A stretch of 64,000 nt of DNA from Aquincola agrisoli (GTDB lineage Bacteria > Pseudomonadota > Gammaproteobacteria > Burkholderiales > Burkholderiaceae_C): NCBI RefSeq assembly GCF_036621135.1, contig NZ_JAZIBG010000019.1:62001-126000 (forward strand), in the 5' to 3' direction. Within the stretch, counting starts at the first letter, position 1. Each line of letters begins with the position of its first letter. The notes beneath the pieces were generated by a model. The model had not been told where the DNA came from. It did no database searches and saw nothing but the letters and a program-made list of their open reading frames with translations. Below, in pieces: positions 34,452 through 43,116 of the stretch. The position numbers and the translations under genes were made by a program.

Positions 34452-35165
34452 TCACCACTCGCGCAGCTTGACGCGCAGGCGCGCGATGCTCTGGCTGTGG
34501 AGCTGGCATACGCGGCTCTCCGTCACCTTCAGCACCGCGGCGATCTCCTTCAGGTTCATGTCGTGCTCGTAGTACATGCTCATCACGTACTGTTCGCGTT
34601 CCGGCAGCAGCTTGATCGCATCGACCAGCGCCGTGCGCATGCGCATGTCCTGCAGCACGGCCATCGGGTTGGCCTCCTCGGTGCCCACGTGGCGCTCGAG
34701 GTAGTCGTCGTCGCCTTCGTCGCCGCTCAGGTCTTCGAGGTAGACGAGCTGGGTGCCGCGCACCTTGCCCAGCAGCTCCTGGTATTCCGTCAGCGAGATG
34801 CCCATCTCGGCGGCGATCTCCGACTCGTGCGGCGCGCGGCCGAGCCGCTGCTCCAGCTTGTGCACGGCAGCCTCGATGTTGCGCTGCTGCCGGCGGTTGC
34901 CGCGGCTCATCCAGTCGCTGCCGCGCAGTTCGTCGAGCATGGCGCCGCGGATGCGCTGGGTGGCGAAGGTCTCGAACTGCACGCCCTGGGCGGCATCGAA
35001 GCGGCCGAGCGCGTCGTTCAGGCCGATCATGCCGACCTGGATCAGGTCGTCGATCTCCACGTTGGCCGGCAGCTTGGCGATCATCTGGTGGGCGAGGCGG
35101 CGCACCAGCGGGCTGTACTGCTTCAGCATCGCGTTGTTGTCGGTACGGCCTTTGGCGTTGTACAT
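34452..35165 (-). CDS. fliA: Flagellar sigma factor sigma-28
   Basis: RNA polymerase sigma-28 for late flagellar and chemotaxis genes, 237 residues. Region 2 includes LVRRLAHQMIAKLPANVEIDDLIQVGMIGLNDALGRFD and FETFATQRIRGAMLDELR. Region 4 ends with REQYVMSMYYEHDMNLKEIAAVLKVTESRVCQLHSQSIARLR. It follows flhG by 18 bases. Sites matching its consensus precede cheY, motA and both chemoreceptors at the left end of the window. No flgM anti-sigma gene is in view. Confidence 0.97.
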   Translation of the reverse strand: MYNAKGRTDNNAMLKQYSPLVRRLAHQMIAKLPANVEIDDLIQVGMIGLNDALGRFDAAQGVQFETFATQRIRGAMLDELRGSDWMSRGNRRQQRNIEAAVHKLEQRLGRAPHESEIAAEMGISLTEYQELLGKVRGTQLVYLEDLSGDEGDDDYLERHVGTEEANPMAVLQDMRMRTALVDAIKLLPEREQYVMSMYYEHDMNLKEIAAVLKVTESRVCQLHSQSIARLRVKLREW

Positions 35166-35183
35166 GTCCGGAACTCCAGAAAA

Positions 35184-35975
35184 TCAGTTGGCCGACAGCG
35201 AAGCGGCGGCGGTGCCGTGGCGGTGCCAGGCGGGCACCGGCGCTTCGGGGGCGGTGTTGTCGTCCGCCAGCTGCTGGCGCACCAGGCGCATCAGGGCAGC
35301 TTCGGGTGCTTCGGCCACGTCGCAGGCCGGATCGACGGCGATCCAGTCGTGTACGGCGGCGCCGAGGAAGCTGTCGGCGCATTGGGAGATCTGCCGCGCC
35401 ACGTGCTGCCGGCGCAGGCGCTGCGGCCCGACGGCCAGCATCAGGTCGAAGGCCATCAGCCCGTTGCGGCCGGCCAGCACCTTCATCGCGGCATAAGCGT
35501 GTGTGACGCTGGGCGCGAAGTCCGCGGCCAGCAGGATGGGCCGCACCACGCGGTGGCTGAAGAGCCGGCTCAGCTCGCTCGCGCCGGCATGCACCAGCAC
35601 GACGTCGGCCTGCGGCGCGGCATCGCTCAGCGCGGTCAGCATGCCGGCGCAGGAGCCGCGCGTGTCGACATGGCGCAGCGGCAGGCCGCGCGCGGCGAGG
35701 TACGCAATCTGCGGCGAGAGCTGCTCGACGCCGGCGGCGAGGTCCAGCAGGGCCAGCTCGTGCGGCTCGGGTGCGGTTTCCGCTGCGTCGACCAGCAGCA
35801 GCTTGCGCCCACTGGCGGCGATCGCGGTGGTCAGCCGCTCGATCAGCACGGTGGCGAAGGCCACGTGGGGGTTGCTCGCCACCGCGATGTAGCGGGTGCG
35901 GGTGGGGTTGAACAGCTTCCGCAGGCCGTCGGCCTGGTCGAGCGGGGCGCTGCGGCTGGCGTAGAAGTCGCGCAT
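35184..35975 (-). CDS. flhG: FlhG/FleN-like protein lacking a Walker A motif
   Basis: Position between flhF and fliA identifies this 263-residue protein as FlhG (MinD/ParA family), which counts flagella and stimulates FlhF GTPase. The N-terminus keeps the activating helix DQADGLRKLF near residues 13-22. The expected KGGxGKT nucleotide loop is absent: the corresponding strand reads RYIAVASNPHVAFATVLIE. Later MinD-like strands remain (GRKLLLVDAAET, ADVVLVHAG). So it looks ATP-binding-defective yet retains the FlhF-contact helix; the gene is intact and correctly placed, so a diverged functional form is more likely than decay. Confidence 0.8.
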   Translation of the reverse strand: MRDFYASRSAPLDQADGLRKLFNPTRTRYIAVASNPHVAFATVLIERLTTAIAASGRKLLLVDAAETAPEPHELALLDLAAGVEQLSPQIAYLAARGLPLRHVDTRGSCAGMLTALSDAAPQADVVLVHAGASELSRLFSHRVVRPILLAADFAPSVTHAYAAMKVLAGRNGLMAFDLMLAVGPQRLRRQHVARQISQCADSFLGAAVHDWIAVDPACDVAEAPEAALMRLVRQQLADDNTAPEAPVPAWHRHGTAAASLSAN

Positions 35976-35989
35976 CGGTGTGGCTTCCT

Positions 35990-37534
35990 TCAGGCGTGGG
36001 TGCCGCGGGCGCCGATGCCCTGCACGCCGGTGAAGATGAGGTTGACGTCGTTGGCGTCCATGCGCCAGGAGGCGGCCGGTGCGGCCTTCAGCGCCCGCTG
36101 CACCAGCGATTGCGCCGACAGGCGGTGCCAGTCCTCGGGCACGCGCTGGCCGTTGGCGACGCCGACGACCCGCAGCTTGTGGCGGATCAGCGCATCGAGC
36201 GCGGGGCCGAGCTTCACGGCCTCGTCGATCTTCGAGAGCACCACGCCGCGGCAGGCCTTGGCCTGGTAGCTGAGCATCACGTCCTCGATGGTCTCGCCCT
36301 GCGCCGAGGCGTTGACGACCAGCAGCTTCTGGATCGCGCGGTGGCCGACCATGTCGAGCAGCTCGCGGGTGCGGTTGTCGCGCTGGGCCATGCCGGCGGT
36401 GTCGATCAGCACCATCTTCTTGGCGCTGAGCAGGTCCAGCAGGTCTTCGAGCGAGGCGCGGTCGTGGGCGGTGTGCACCGGCACGCCGAGGATCCGGCCG
36501 TAGGTGCGCAGCTGCTCCTGCGCGCCGACGCGGTAGGCGTCGAGCGTGATCAGGCCCAGGTGGCCGGCGCCGTGCTTGGTGGCGAAGGCGGCGGCGATCT
36601 TGGCCGTGGTGGTGGTCTTGCCGACGCCGGTGGAGCCGACCATCGCGTACACGCCGCCGGCGTCCTCCAGCGCGGGCTCGTGCTCGGCCGCCAGCAGGTT
36701 GCGCTCCAGCACGCTGGAGGCCCAGGCCGTCTCGTCGAGCGCATCGGCGGGCAGGCCGTCGGCCAGCTTGCGGATCAGGGCGGGCGAGAAGCCGCAGTCC
36801 AGCAGCTTCTGGGTCAGGTTGGCCTGGCGCGGGTTGCGCTGCATGCGTTCCATGAAGGCCAGGGCACCGAAGCGTTCCTCGATCAGGCCCTTCATCGAGC
36901 GCAGCTCCGACATCATGTCGAGCTGGCTGTCGCGGGCCGCGGCGTGAAGCTCCTCGTCGTGCATCGACAGGCGGGCCTGCGTGTCGGCGAAGGGCGGGTG
37001 GGCGTGGCGGATCTCGTCGCGCAGCACCGGCGGCACGCGGCGGCGCGGGGCTTCGGGGCGGGGCTCCAGGCGCAAGTCGTGGCGCACCTCGGCGCGCGGA
37101 GCGCGGGCGGGGGCTGCTTCGCGCGGGGCGGGCACGGGGGCCGCGGGTGCCGCTGCAGGCGCCATCTCGGCCTTGCGGCGCTTGAGCATGCGCTCGCGGA
37201 CGTAGTCCTGGAAGCTCAGCGTGCTCATGCCCAGGCGGCCGACGTCGCCGGTCACCTCGGCTTCGCCGTCGATGTGCGGCTCCACGCGCTCTTCGATCCG
37301 CGCGTCGCGGCGGCGGGCCGCGGCGGCGGGCGCCTCGGCCGCGGCGGAGCGGATCGTCGGGGCGTGGTTGGCGGCGCGCTCGATCTGCTGCATGCCGTCC
37401 GGCGCCATGGCCAGCACCTCGACGCCTTCTGCGCAGGGGCGGGTCGACAGCACAACGGCGTCGTCGCCGTAGGCCTGTTTCACCAGGTTCAAAGCGTCGC
37501 GCGATGTGCGACCGGTGAAGCGCTTGACGTTCAT
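35990..37534 (-). CDS. flhF: Flagellar biosynthesis GTPase FlhF
   Basis: SRP-type GTPase that sets flagellar position and number, 514 residues. The N-terminal B-domain begins MNVKRFTGRTSRDALNLVKQAYGDDAVVLSTRP. A Pro/Ala-rich linker follows, then the NG domain with G1 loop VGSTGVGKTTTTAKIAA near 300, GLITLDAYRVGAQEQL, VLIDTAGMAQRD and VVLSKIDEAVKLGP. Its ATG overlaps the flhA stop by four bases, indicating coupling. Confidence 0.96.
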   Translation of the reverse strand: MNVKRFTGRTSRDALNLVKQAYGDDAVVLSTRPCAEGVEVLAMAPDGMQQIERAANHAPTIRSAAAEAPAAAARRRDARIEERVEPHIDGEAEVTGDVGRLGMSTLSFQDYVRERMLKRRKAEMAPAAAPAAPVPAPREAAPARAPRAEVRHDLRLEPRPEAPRRRVPPVLRDEIRHAHPPFADTQARLSMHDEELHAAARDSQLDMMSELRSMKGLIEERFGALAFMERMQRNPRQANLTQKLLDCGFSPALIRKLADGLPADALDETAWASSVLERNLLAAEHEPALEDAGGVYAMVGSTGVGKTTTTAKIAAAFATKHGAGHLGLITLDAYRVGAQEQLRTYGRILGVPVHTAHDRASLEDLLDLLSAKKMVLIDTAGMAQRDNRTRELLDMVGHRAIQKLLVVNASAQGETIEDVMLSYQAKACRGVVLSKIDEAVKLGPALDALIRHKLRVVGVANGQRVPEDWHRLSAQSLVQRALKAAPAASWRMDANDVNLIFTGVQGIGARGTHA

Positions 37535-39639
37535 GCCGTGCCTCCGATGATCGAGCCGATCCGGATCGTGTGGGTGTCAGGGATCTCGCTGTGGGCCAGC
37601 ACCTTGAGCCGTGGCGCGGCTCGGCGCAGCAGCCGCGCCATCGGCGCGCGGATCAGGTCGGGCACCAGCAGGCAGGCCGGCACGCCCAGTTCTTCCTGCT
37701 GGCGCGCCGTGTCGGCCGCGCTGCGGGTCAGCGTTTCGGCCACGCCCGGGTCGAGCGCGGCGCCGTGGGGCGAGGTCAGCGCCTGCGTCACCAGGCGTTC
37801 GAGTTCGGGGTCCAGCGCGATCACGTCCAGTTCGCGCACCGGGCCGTAGATCTGTTGGACGATGGCGGGTGCCAGGTGCGTGCGAATGCGGCGGGCCAGC
37901 TCGGTCGGGTCGGTCACCACGGCGGCGTGTTCGGCGATGCATTCGACGATGGAGCGCATGTCGCGGATGTGCACACCTTCTTCGAGCAGCAGTTGCAGGA
38001 TCTTTTGCACGGTGGCGATTCCGACCATCTTGGGGATCACGTCTTCGATCAGCTTGGGGGCCAGCTTCGTCACGTGCTCGACCAGGTTTTGGACTTCAAC
38101 CCGGCCCAGCAACTTGGCGGCATGGACCTGCATCAAGTGTGAAAGATGGGTCGCCACGACGGTCGAGCAATCAACAACCGTAAATCCGGCCATTTGGGCC
38201 ACCTCCCGCTGGCGCTCGTCGATCCATGTCGCGGGCAGGCCGAAGGCCGGATCCGTGGTCTTGGTGCCGATGAGCTGCTGGGTCGCGCCGCCGGGGTTGA
38301 TGGCCAGCAGCATGCCGGGGAAGGCCTCCGCTTCGCCGATCACGGCGCCGCGCAGCGATACCCGGTACATGCTGGGCTTGAGCTCCAGGTTGTCGCGGAT
38401 GTGCACCGGCGGCGGCAGGAAGCCGACGTCCTGGGCGAACTTCTTGCGCACGCCCTTGATGCGGCCGAGCAGGTCACCCTTGCGCTCCTTGTCGACCAGG
38501 GCGATGAGCCGGTAGCCGACCTCCAGGCTGAGCGTGTCGACCGGCACCAGGTCGTCCCAGCTGGCCTCGACGTTGGCGGGCTGCAGCTCGCCACCTGGCG
38601 TGGCGCCAGGGCCGCCTGCCGGCTTGGGCGGCGCCTTGGCGGCCTCCTCGCGGCGATGGGCCTTCCAGGCCAGCGCGCCGGTGCCGGCGGCGATCATCAG
38701 GAACACCAGGTTGGGCATGCCGGGGATCACGCCGATCAGCCCGATCACGCCGGCCGTCAGGCCGAGCGAGGTGGGCGAACCGAACACCTGCTTGCGCACC
38801 TGGGTGCCGATGTCGCTGTCCTTGCCGACGCGCGACACCACCATCGCGGCGGCCACCGAGATCAGCAGCGCGGGGATCTGCGCGACCAGCGCATCGCCCA
38901 CTGCCAGCAGCACGTAGGAGTTGGCTGCCTCGCTGGCCGACAGGCCGTGCTGGACCATGCCGATGACGAAGCCGCCGACGAGGTTGATGAAGAGGATCAG
39001 CAGGCCGGCCATGGCGTCGCCGCGCACGTATTTGCTGGCACCGTCCATGGAACCGAAGAACTCCGCTTCCTCGGCCACCTCGGCGCGGCGCTTCTTGGCA
39101 GCTTCCTCGTTGATGATGCCGGCGTTGAGGTCGGCGTCGATCGCCATCTGCTTGCCGGGCATCGCATCAAGCGTGAAGCGCGCGCCGACCTCGGCGATGC
39201 GCTCCGCGCCCTTGGTCACGACGATGAAGTTGATGACCACCAGGATCGCGAACACGATCAGCCCGACCGCGAAGTTGCCGCCGATCAGGAAGTGGCCGAA
39301 GGACTCGATCACTTTGCCCGCGGCGCCGGGACCGTTGTGGCCCTCCATCAGCACCACGCGGGTGGAGGCGACGTTGAGCGACAGGCGCAGTAGCGTGGTG
39401 ATCAGCAGGACGGACGGGAAGGCCGAGAAGTCCAGCGGCCGCACCATGTTGGCGGAGACCATCATCACCATCAGCGCCATCGCGATGTTGAAGGTGAAGG
39501 CCACGTCCAGCACGAAGCCGGGCAGGGGCAGCACCATCATCGACAGCACGATCACGACGAACAGCGGGCCCGTCAGCGCACGCACCGTGCCGGCGTGGTT
39601 GCCGAAGAGGTCTTGCAGACGGGCCAGGGTCGGGTTCAT
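37531..39639 (-). CDS. flhA: Flagellar export gate protein FlhA
   Basis: Integral membrane component of the flagellar type III export gate, 702 residues from ATG 39639 (MNPTLARLQDLFGNHAG); the longer frame adds an unlikely basic leader. The first half carries about eight membrane segments and the conserved FHIPEP-region loop (GAERIAEVGARFTLDAMPGKQMAIDADLNAG). The cytoplasmic half shows LEVGYRLIALVD and the chaperone-docking region. It is coupled to flhF and follows flhB by 86 bases. Confidence 0.97.
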   Translation of the reverse strand: MNPTLARLQDLFGNHAGTVRALTGPLFVVIVLSMMVLPLPGFVLDVAFTFNIAMALMVMMVSANMVRPLDFSAFPSVLLITTLLRLSLNVASTRVVLMEGHNGPGAAGKVIESFGHFLIGGNFAVGLIVFAILVVINFIVVTKGAERIAEVGARFTLDAMPGKQMAIDADLNAGIINEEAAKKRRAEVAEEAEFFGSMDGASKYVRGDAMAGLLILFINLVGGFVIGMVQHGLSASEAANSYVLLAVGDALVAQIPALLISVAAAMVVSRVGKDSDIGTQVRKQVFGSPTSLGLTAGVIGLIGVIPGMPNLVFLMIAAGTGALAWKAHRREEAAKAPPKPAGGPGATPGGELQPANVEASWDDLVPVDTLSLEVGYRLIALVDKERKGDLLGRIKGVRKKFAQDVGFLPPPVHIRDNLELKPSMYRVSLRGAVIGEAEAFPGMLLAINPGGATQQLIGTKTTDPAFGLPATWIDERQREVAQMAGFTVVDCSTVVATHLSHLMQVHAAKLLGRVEVQNLVEHVTKLAPKLIEDVIPKMVGIATVQKILQLLLEEGVHIRDMRSIVECIAEHAAVVTDPTELARRIRTHLAPAIVQQIYGPVRELDVIALDPELERLVTQALTSPHGAALDPGVAETLTRSAADTARQQEELGVPACLLVPDLIRAPMARLLRRAAPRLKVLAHSEIPDTHTIRIGSIIGGTA

Positions 39640-39725
39640 GAGCCGGGATTGTTCCGGCCGGGGCGAAAACTTGAGTCGGAATAAGCGGCGCAAAGCGACC
39701 GCTTAATCGCCGCCCCCTCGCGGGC

Positions 39726-40871
39726 TCAGCGGCGGGCCGAGGGGTGGTGCGGATCGAGCTCGTCCGGCACCGGCAGGTCGGGCAGGTCGCCGGGCTGCGG
39801 CGCCTGGCCGGCCATCGCGGCGCGGAGCTGGTAGACGTAGGCGAGCACCTGCGCGACCGCGGAGAAGAGCGCGGCAGGGATCTCCTTGTCGAGCTCCGCG
39901 TGGGCGTACAGGGCACGCGCCAGCGGCGGCGCCTGGAGCACCGGCACCTTTGACTCGCGGGCGATGTCGCGGATGCGCAGCGCCAGCAGGTCCGCGCCCT
40001 TGGCGACGACCCGCGGCGCGCCCATCTTGGCTTCGTCGTACTTGAGCGCGACGGCGTAGTGGGTGGGGTTCATCACGACCAGGTCGGCGCCCGGCACGGC
40101 CTGGAGCATGCGCCGGCGCGCCATCTCGCGCATGCGCACCTTCATCTTGTTCTTCACCTCCTGGTTGCCCTCGAGCTCCTTGTGCTCGTCCTTGGCTTCC
40201 TGGTGGCTCATCTTGAGCTTCTCGGCCAGGCGGTGGCGCTGCCACGGCACGTCGAAGGCGGCGAAGAGCGCGAGGGCGATGACGAGCTGAACCAGCCCGT
40301 CCACGGCGGCCTGCACCGCATGCAGTACCGCCACGGGCAGCGGCATCGACAGGGCGCCCGCGAAGTCCTCGACGTGCGATCTCAGGTAGAGGGCGCCGAT
40401 GGACCCCAGCACGGCGGCCAGCATGCACGCCTTCAGCGCGCCGACGAACTGGTCCTTCGAGAACAGGCGGCCGACACCGGCAAACGGATCGAGCTTGCTG
40501 AACTTGGGCGCGAGGGCCTTGGTGCTGAAGTTCCAGCCGCCCGACAGTGTGGCAGTGGCCGCGCCGATCAGGGACATGACGATGCCCATCGGGATGATCA
40601 CCAGCAGCATCTGCGCGGCCAGTGTGGCCACGCGCTCGCCCATCAGCTTTGGGTTCGCCAGCGTGGCGTGGTCGAAGCGCAGGCCCTGCGCGAGGATGTT
40701 CTGCATCCATGCGGCCATGTCCGGCGCCCACTTCACCAGCAGCCAGCCGCCGATGGCGATGGCGGCGAAGTGCCCCAGGTCCGTGGAGCGGGCGATCTGG
40801 CCCTCTTCACGGGCCTTGCGCTTCTTGCGCTCGCTGGCGGGTAGGTTGCGGTCCTGTGCGTCGTCGGCCAT
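39726..40871 (-). CDS. flhB: Flagellar export switch protein FlhB
   Basis: Membrane protein of 381 residues that switches export specificity by self-cleavage. The N-terminus (DRNLPASERKKRKAREEGQIARSTD) and four hydrophobic segments precede the cytoplasmic domain, which has the autocleavage motif NPTH in VVMNPTHYAVALKYDE near residue 267 and then GADLLALRIRDIARESKVPVLQAPPLARALY. The Pro-rich tail is longer than the E. coli one. It leads the flhB-flhA-flhF-flhG-fliA run, with a solo flhD just upstream. Confidence 0.97.
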   Translation of the reverse strand: MADDAQDRNLPASERKKRKAREEGQIARSTDLGHFAAIAIGGWLLVKWAPDMAAWMQNILAQGLRFDHATLANPKLMGERVATLAAQMLLVIIPMGIVMSLIGAATATLSGGWNFSTKALAPKFSKLDPFAGVGRLFSKDQFVGALKACMLAAVLGSIGALYLRSHVEDFAGALSMPLPVAVLHAVQAAVDGLVQLVIALALFAAFDVPWQRHRLAEKLKMSHQEAKDEHKELEGNQEVKNKMKVRMREMARRRMLQAVPGADLVVMNPTHYAVALKYDEAKMGAPRVVAKGADLLALRIRDIARESKVPVLQAPPLARALYAHAELDKEIPAALFSAVAQVLAYVYQLRAAMAGQAPQPGDLPDLPVPDELDPHHPSARR

Positions 40872-40959
40872 GGGTCACCGGAGATGAACCGCGATGGTGC
40901 CGCGGCCCTGGGCCGGCGGATGCGCCGATAAAGCCGGGGAAAACGGGCCGGGCGGGCCG

Positions 40960-41259
40960 TCAGGCGGCGCGGCGGTCGCCGGCCGAGCCGGCCGCGAGCG
41001 CGTCGCGGGCCGAGCCGTGGTGGGTGATCAGCTCCCACACCAGGTCGTCGCTGAGGCGGATGCGGCACAACAGCGTGTTGCCCGAGGCCACCTTCACGAG
41101 CTGCGGCGGCGACATGTGCTCGATGAGGTAGGCCGCCTCCTCGGCGATGCCCAGGCGTTCCAGCGCAGCCGCCCGGTCCGTACGCAATAGCGCCTGGGCG
41201 AGCATCAGATAGCTCATGTTGGCTTCGCGGATCTCGGCGAGGATCTGACTGCTGTTCAT
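40960..41259 (-). CDS. Second FlhD-like flagellar master regulator subunit
   Basis: FlhD paralogue of 99 residues. The core ILAEIREANMSYLMLAQALLRTDR and VKVASGNTLLCRIRLSDDLVWELITHH match FlhD, including the Cys that links FlhD dimers (TLLCR). It clearly differs from the flhD beside flhC in this window (roughly half the positions). There is no flhC partner next to it; it lies 88 bases upstream of flhB on the same strand and may be transcribed with the export-gate genes. It could share the FlhC subunit or modulate FlhD4C2 assembly. Confidence 0.9.
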   Translation of the reverse strand: MNSSQILAEIREANMSYLMLAQALLRTDRAAALERLGIAEEAAYLIEHMSPPQLVKVASGNTLLCRIRLSDDLVWELITHHGSARDALAAGSAGDRRAA

Positions 41260-41407
41260 GGTGGACGCGACGTCGGTGTGACTGAATGCAACCGACTGTA
41301 GACGGGCACCTCCTGCACCGGAAGCTCGCGCAGCCCCATCCGGCGCGTCCCGGAAATTCGGTCTGCGCTGTCAGCCTGTTTCCTACAGCAGGCGTGCCGG
41401 CTGGCCG

Positions 41408-41887
41408 TCAGGCCGAGGTGTCGAGCCGGGAGCCCGCCGCGGGCGCCACCGCGGCGCCATAGCCAGCCGTGCGGACACCGTCGCGCTGCGGCGAGGACGT
41501 CGGGCCCGCGGCCGGAATGCCGGTGCCCTGCGTCATGCCGGCTGCCTTCAGCATCGCGGGCAGGAGCGGCCCCCAGGACTGGCAGACCGCGCAGCCGCAG
41601 CCGCCGCCATGGGTGGATCCCGCACCGAAGCCGATGCTGAACGGCAGTTCCAGGTCCTGCAGCGGCGGCTGCGCCGGGCCGGCCGGCGTGGCGGACGTCC
41701 GGGACGCGGCGGGGCCCGCTTCGTCGCCGGAAGATCCGGGGGGCGGCACGGCGGGCGCGCCCTCGGGCCGGCGGCGGGCGACGGCGGCGGCGGGCGTGAC
41801 GGCGGCGACCGGCTCGGGCTCCGCCCGGGCGGGGGAGGGCGTCGGCCGGACGGTGGTGATGGCGGCGCTGGGCAAGATGCTGTTCAT
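41408..41887 (-). CDS. Small unassigned protein with CxCxxC in the flagellar locus
   Basis: I do not recognise this 159-residue protein. ATG 41887 (MNSILPSAAITT) was chosen over a GTG seven codons earlier. The N-terminal half is a Pro/Ala-rich, probably disordered segment. The only ordered-looking part is at about 90-130: LELPFSIGFGAGSTHGGGCGCAVCQSWGPLLPAM, with a CGCAVC cluster that could bind a metal or form disulfides. It lies between the cheY-cheZ terminator and the second flhD, all on the minus strand. Real-gene status rests on this conserved-looking core and the operon setting. Confidence 0.5.
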   Translation of the reverse strand: MNSILPSAAITTVRPTPSPARAEPEPVAAVTPAAAVARRRPEGAPAVPPPGSSGDEAGPAASRTSATPAGPAQPPLQDLELPFSIGFGAGSTHGGGCGCAVCQSWGPLLPAMLKAAGMTQGTGIPAAGPTSSPQRDGVRTAGYGAAVAPAAGSRLDTSA

Positions 41888-41967
41888 GGTCACCCCGTGA
41901 AGGTCCACTTCTGGGGTGTCTTAACGGCAGTTCTGCAGCGCGCTTGAGGATCGCGGGATCCCCATCT

Positions 41968-41991
41968 AAAAAAAAGCGGGCACCCGCCCGC
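41968..41991 (-). terminator. Rho-independent terminator after cheZ
   Basis: Minus strand: GCGGGC-GGGT-GCCCGC followed by eight T. The plus strand also carries CTTTTT after the stem, so it may act in both directions. It separates cheY-cheZ from the flagellar genes beyond. Confidence 0.8.
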
Positions 41992-42009
41992 CTTTTTCCG
42001 TGGAAAGCT

Positions 42010-42642
42010 TCAGAAGCCCAGGCTGGCGAGGAGGTCGTCGACCTCGCTCTGGTCCTGGACCACGTCGGTGCGGCCTTCGGGGTTGACCACGGGGCCGTTG
42101 AGCAACGTGTTCTCGACCTTGTGCGCCTGCTCGGGCGGCGCGGCCTGCACCAGCAGCTTCACCAGGCTGTCTTCCAGTTCGGTGGCCAGCGAGACGACCT
42201 TCGCGACGACCTGTCCGGTCAGGTCGTGGAAATCCTGGGCCAGCATGATGTCGGTCAGGTGCTGGTCGATGCGGGCCGTGGCCTGCTCGACGTCGCTGAC
42301 GAAGTTCATCACCGAGCCCGAAGCCACCGCGCGCACCGGATCCGCGACGATGGCCGCGCCGATGGCGCGCGTGTGCTCGCTGATCAGGTGGTGTTCGGCC
42401 TTGGCGCTGTCGACCGAGTTCAGCACCCTGTCTGCGGCATCCGCCGTCTTCCTCGCGATGTAGCTGAGGCGGCTGCGTGCGTCGGGCAGGCCGTCAGCGG
42501 CTTCCTGCAGCTTGGGCATCACGCCGAGCTGTTGCAGCGTGTCGTGCAACTGGCGGGTGATCGTGCCGAGTTGCTGGAAGATCTCGGGCGAAGCCTGCGC
42601 GGCCATCTGGGGGGCCAAGGCGGCGATGTCATCCATCTTCAT
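42010..42642 (-). CDS. cheZ: CheY-phosphate phosphatase CheZ
   Basis: Chemotaxis phosphatase of 210 residues. The long helical hairpin has ARIDQHLTDIMLAQDFHDLTGQVVAKVV, containing the catalytic Gln of the Q-D-F-x-D-x-T-x-Q pattern (AQDFHDLTGQ). The C-terminus QSEVDDLLASLGF is the CheY-binding peptide. It lies 19 bases downstream of cheY and ends at a strong terminator, so cheY-cheZ form one unit. Confidence 0.97.
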   Translation of the reverse strand: MKMDDIAALAPQMAAQASPEIFQQLGTITRQLHDTLQQLGVMPKLQEAADGLPDARSRLSYIARKTADAADRVLNSVDSAKAEHHLISEHTRAIGAAIVADPVRAVASGSVMNFVSDVEQATARIDQHLTDIMLAQDFHDLTGQVVAKVVSLATELEDSLVKLLVQAAPPEQAHKVENTLLNGPVVNPEGRTDVVQDQSEVDDLLASLGF

Positions 42643-42661
42643 TCTGGTGCTCCTTGGTACT

Positions 42662-43060
42662 TCAGGCGGTGGCAGCCAGCTTTTGCATGATCTTCTGGAC
42701 CTTTTCTTCCAGCGTCGCCTTGGTGAAAGGCTTGACGATGTAGCCGGCCGCGCCGGATTGGGCGGCCAGCACGATGTCTTCCTTGCGGGCTTCGGCGGTC
42801 ACCATCAGCACCGGGATGTGCTTGAGCGAATCGTCGGCCTTGACCGCCTTCAGCAGGTCGAAGCCGTTCATGTTGGGCATGTTGATGTCGGACACGACGA
42901 AGTCGAACTTCTGCGCCTTCAGCATCTGCAGGGCGATCGCGCCGTCTTCGGCCTCGTCGGCGTTGTTGCAGCCCATCTCCTTGAGCAGGCCGCGCACGAT
43001 TCGGCGCATGGTCGAGAAGTCGTCGACGATCAGGAATTTCAGGTCTGTGGTGCTGCTCAT
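42662..43060 (-). CDS. cheY: Chemotaxis response regulator CheY
   Basis: Single-domain receiver of 132 residues that, when phosphorylated by CheA, binds the flagellar switch. ATG 43060 was chosen because AGAGGAAG precedes it and the protein starts MSSTTDLKFLIVDDFSTMRRIVR. The phospho-acceptor Asp is in FVVSDINMPNMNGFDLL, the Thr in VLMVTAEARKED and the Lys in IVKPFTKATL. It lies behind a sigma-28 site that overlaps the end of motB. Confidence 0.98.
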   Translation of the reverse strand: MSSTTDLKFLIVDDFSTMRRIVRGLLKEMGCNNADEAEDGAIALQMLKAQKFDFVVSDINMPNMNGFDLLKAVKADDSLKHIPVLMVTAEARKEDIVLAAQSGAAGYIVKPFTKATLEEKVQKIMQKLAATA

Positions 43061-43088
43061 GGAGGGCTTCCTCTCGGGGAATGAAGCT

Positions 43089-43116
43089 TTATCGGAGGTT
43101 GACAAGGGGACTTGAG
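43089..43116 (-). promoter_or_regulatory. Sigma-28 (FliA)-like promoter of cheY-cheZ, overlapping the motB stop
   Basis: Minus strand: TCAAGTCC, 11 bases, TCCGATAA, nearly the textbook FliA spacing. The -10 element includes the TAA stop codon of motB. It begins about 30 bases before ATG 43060. Confidence 0.7.

Noticed and set aside
40925..40935. GCCGATAAAG on the plus strand as a FliA promoter
   Set aside because: No TCAAG-like -35 at the right distance and no plus-strand gene follows.
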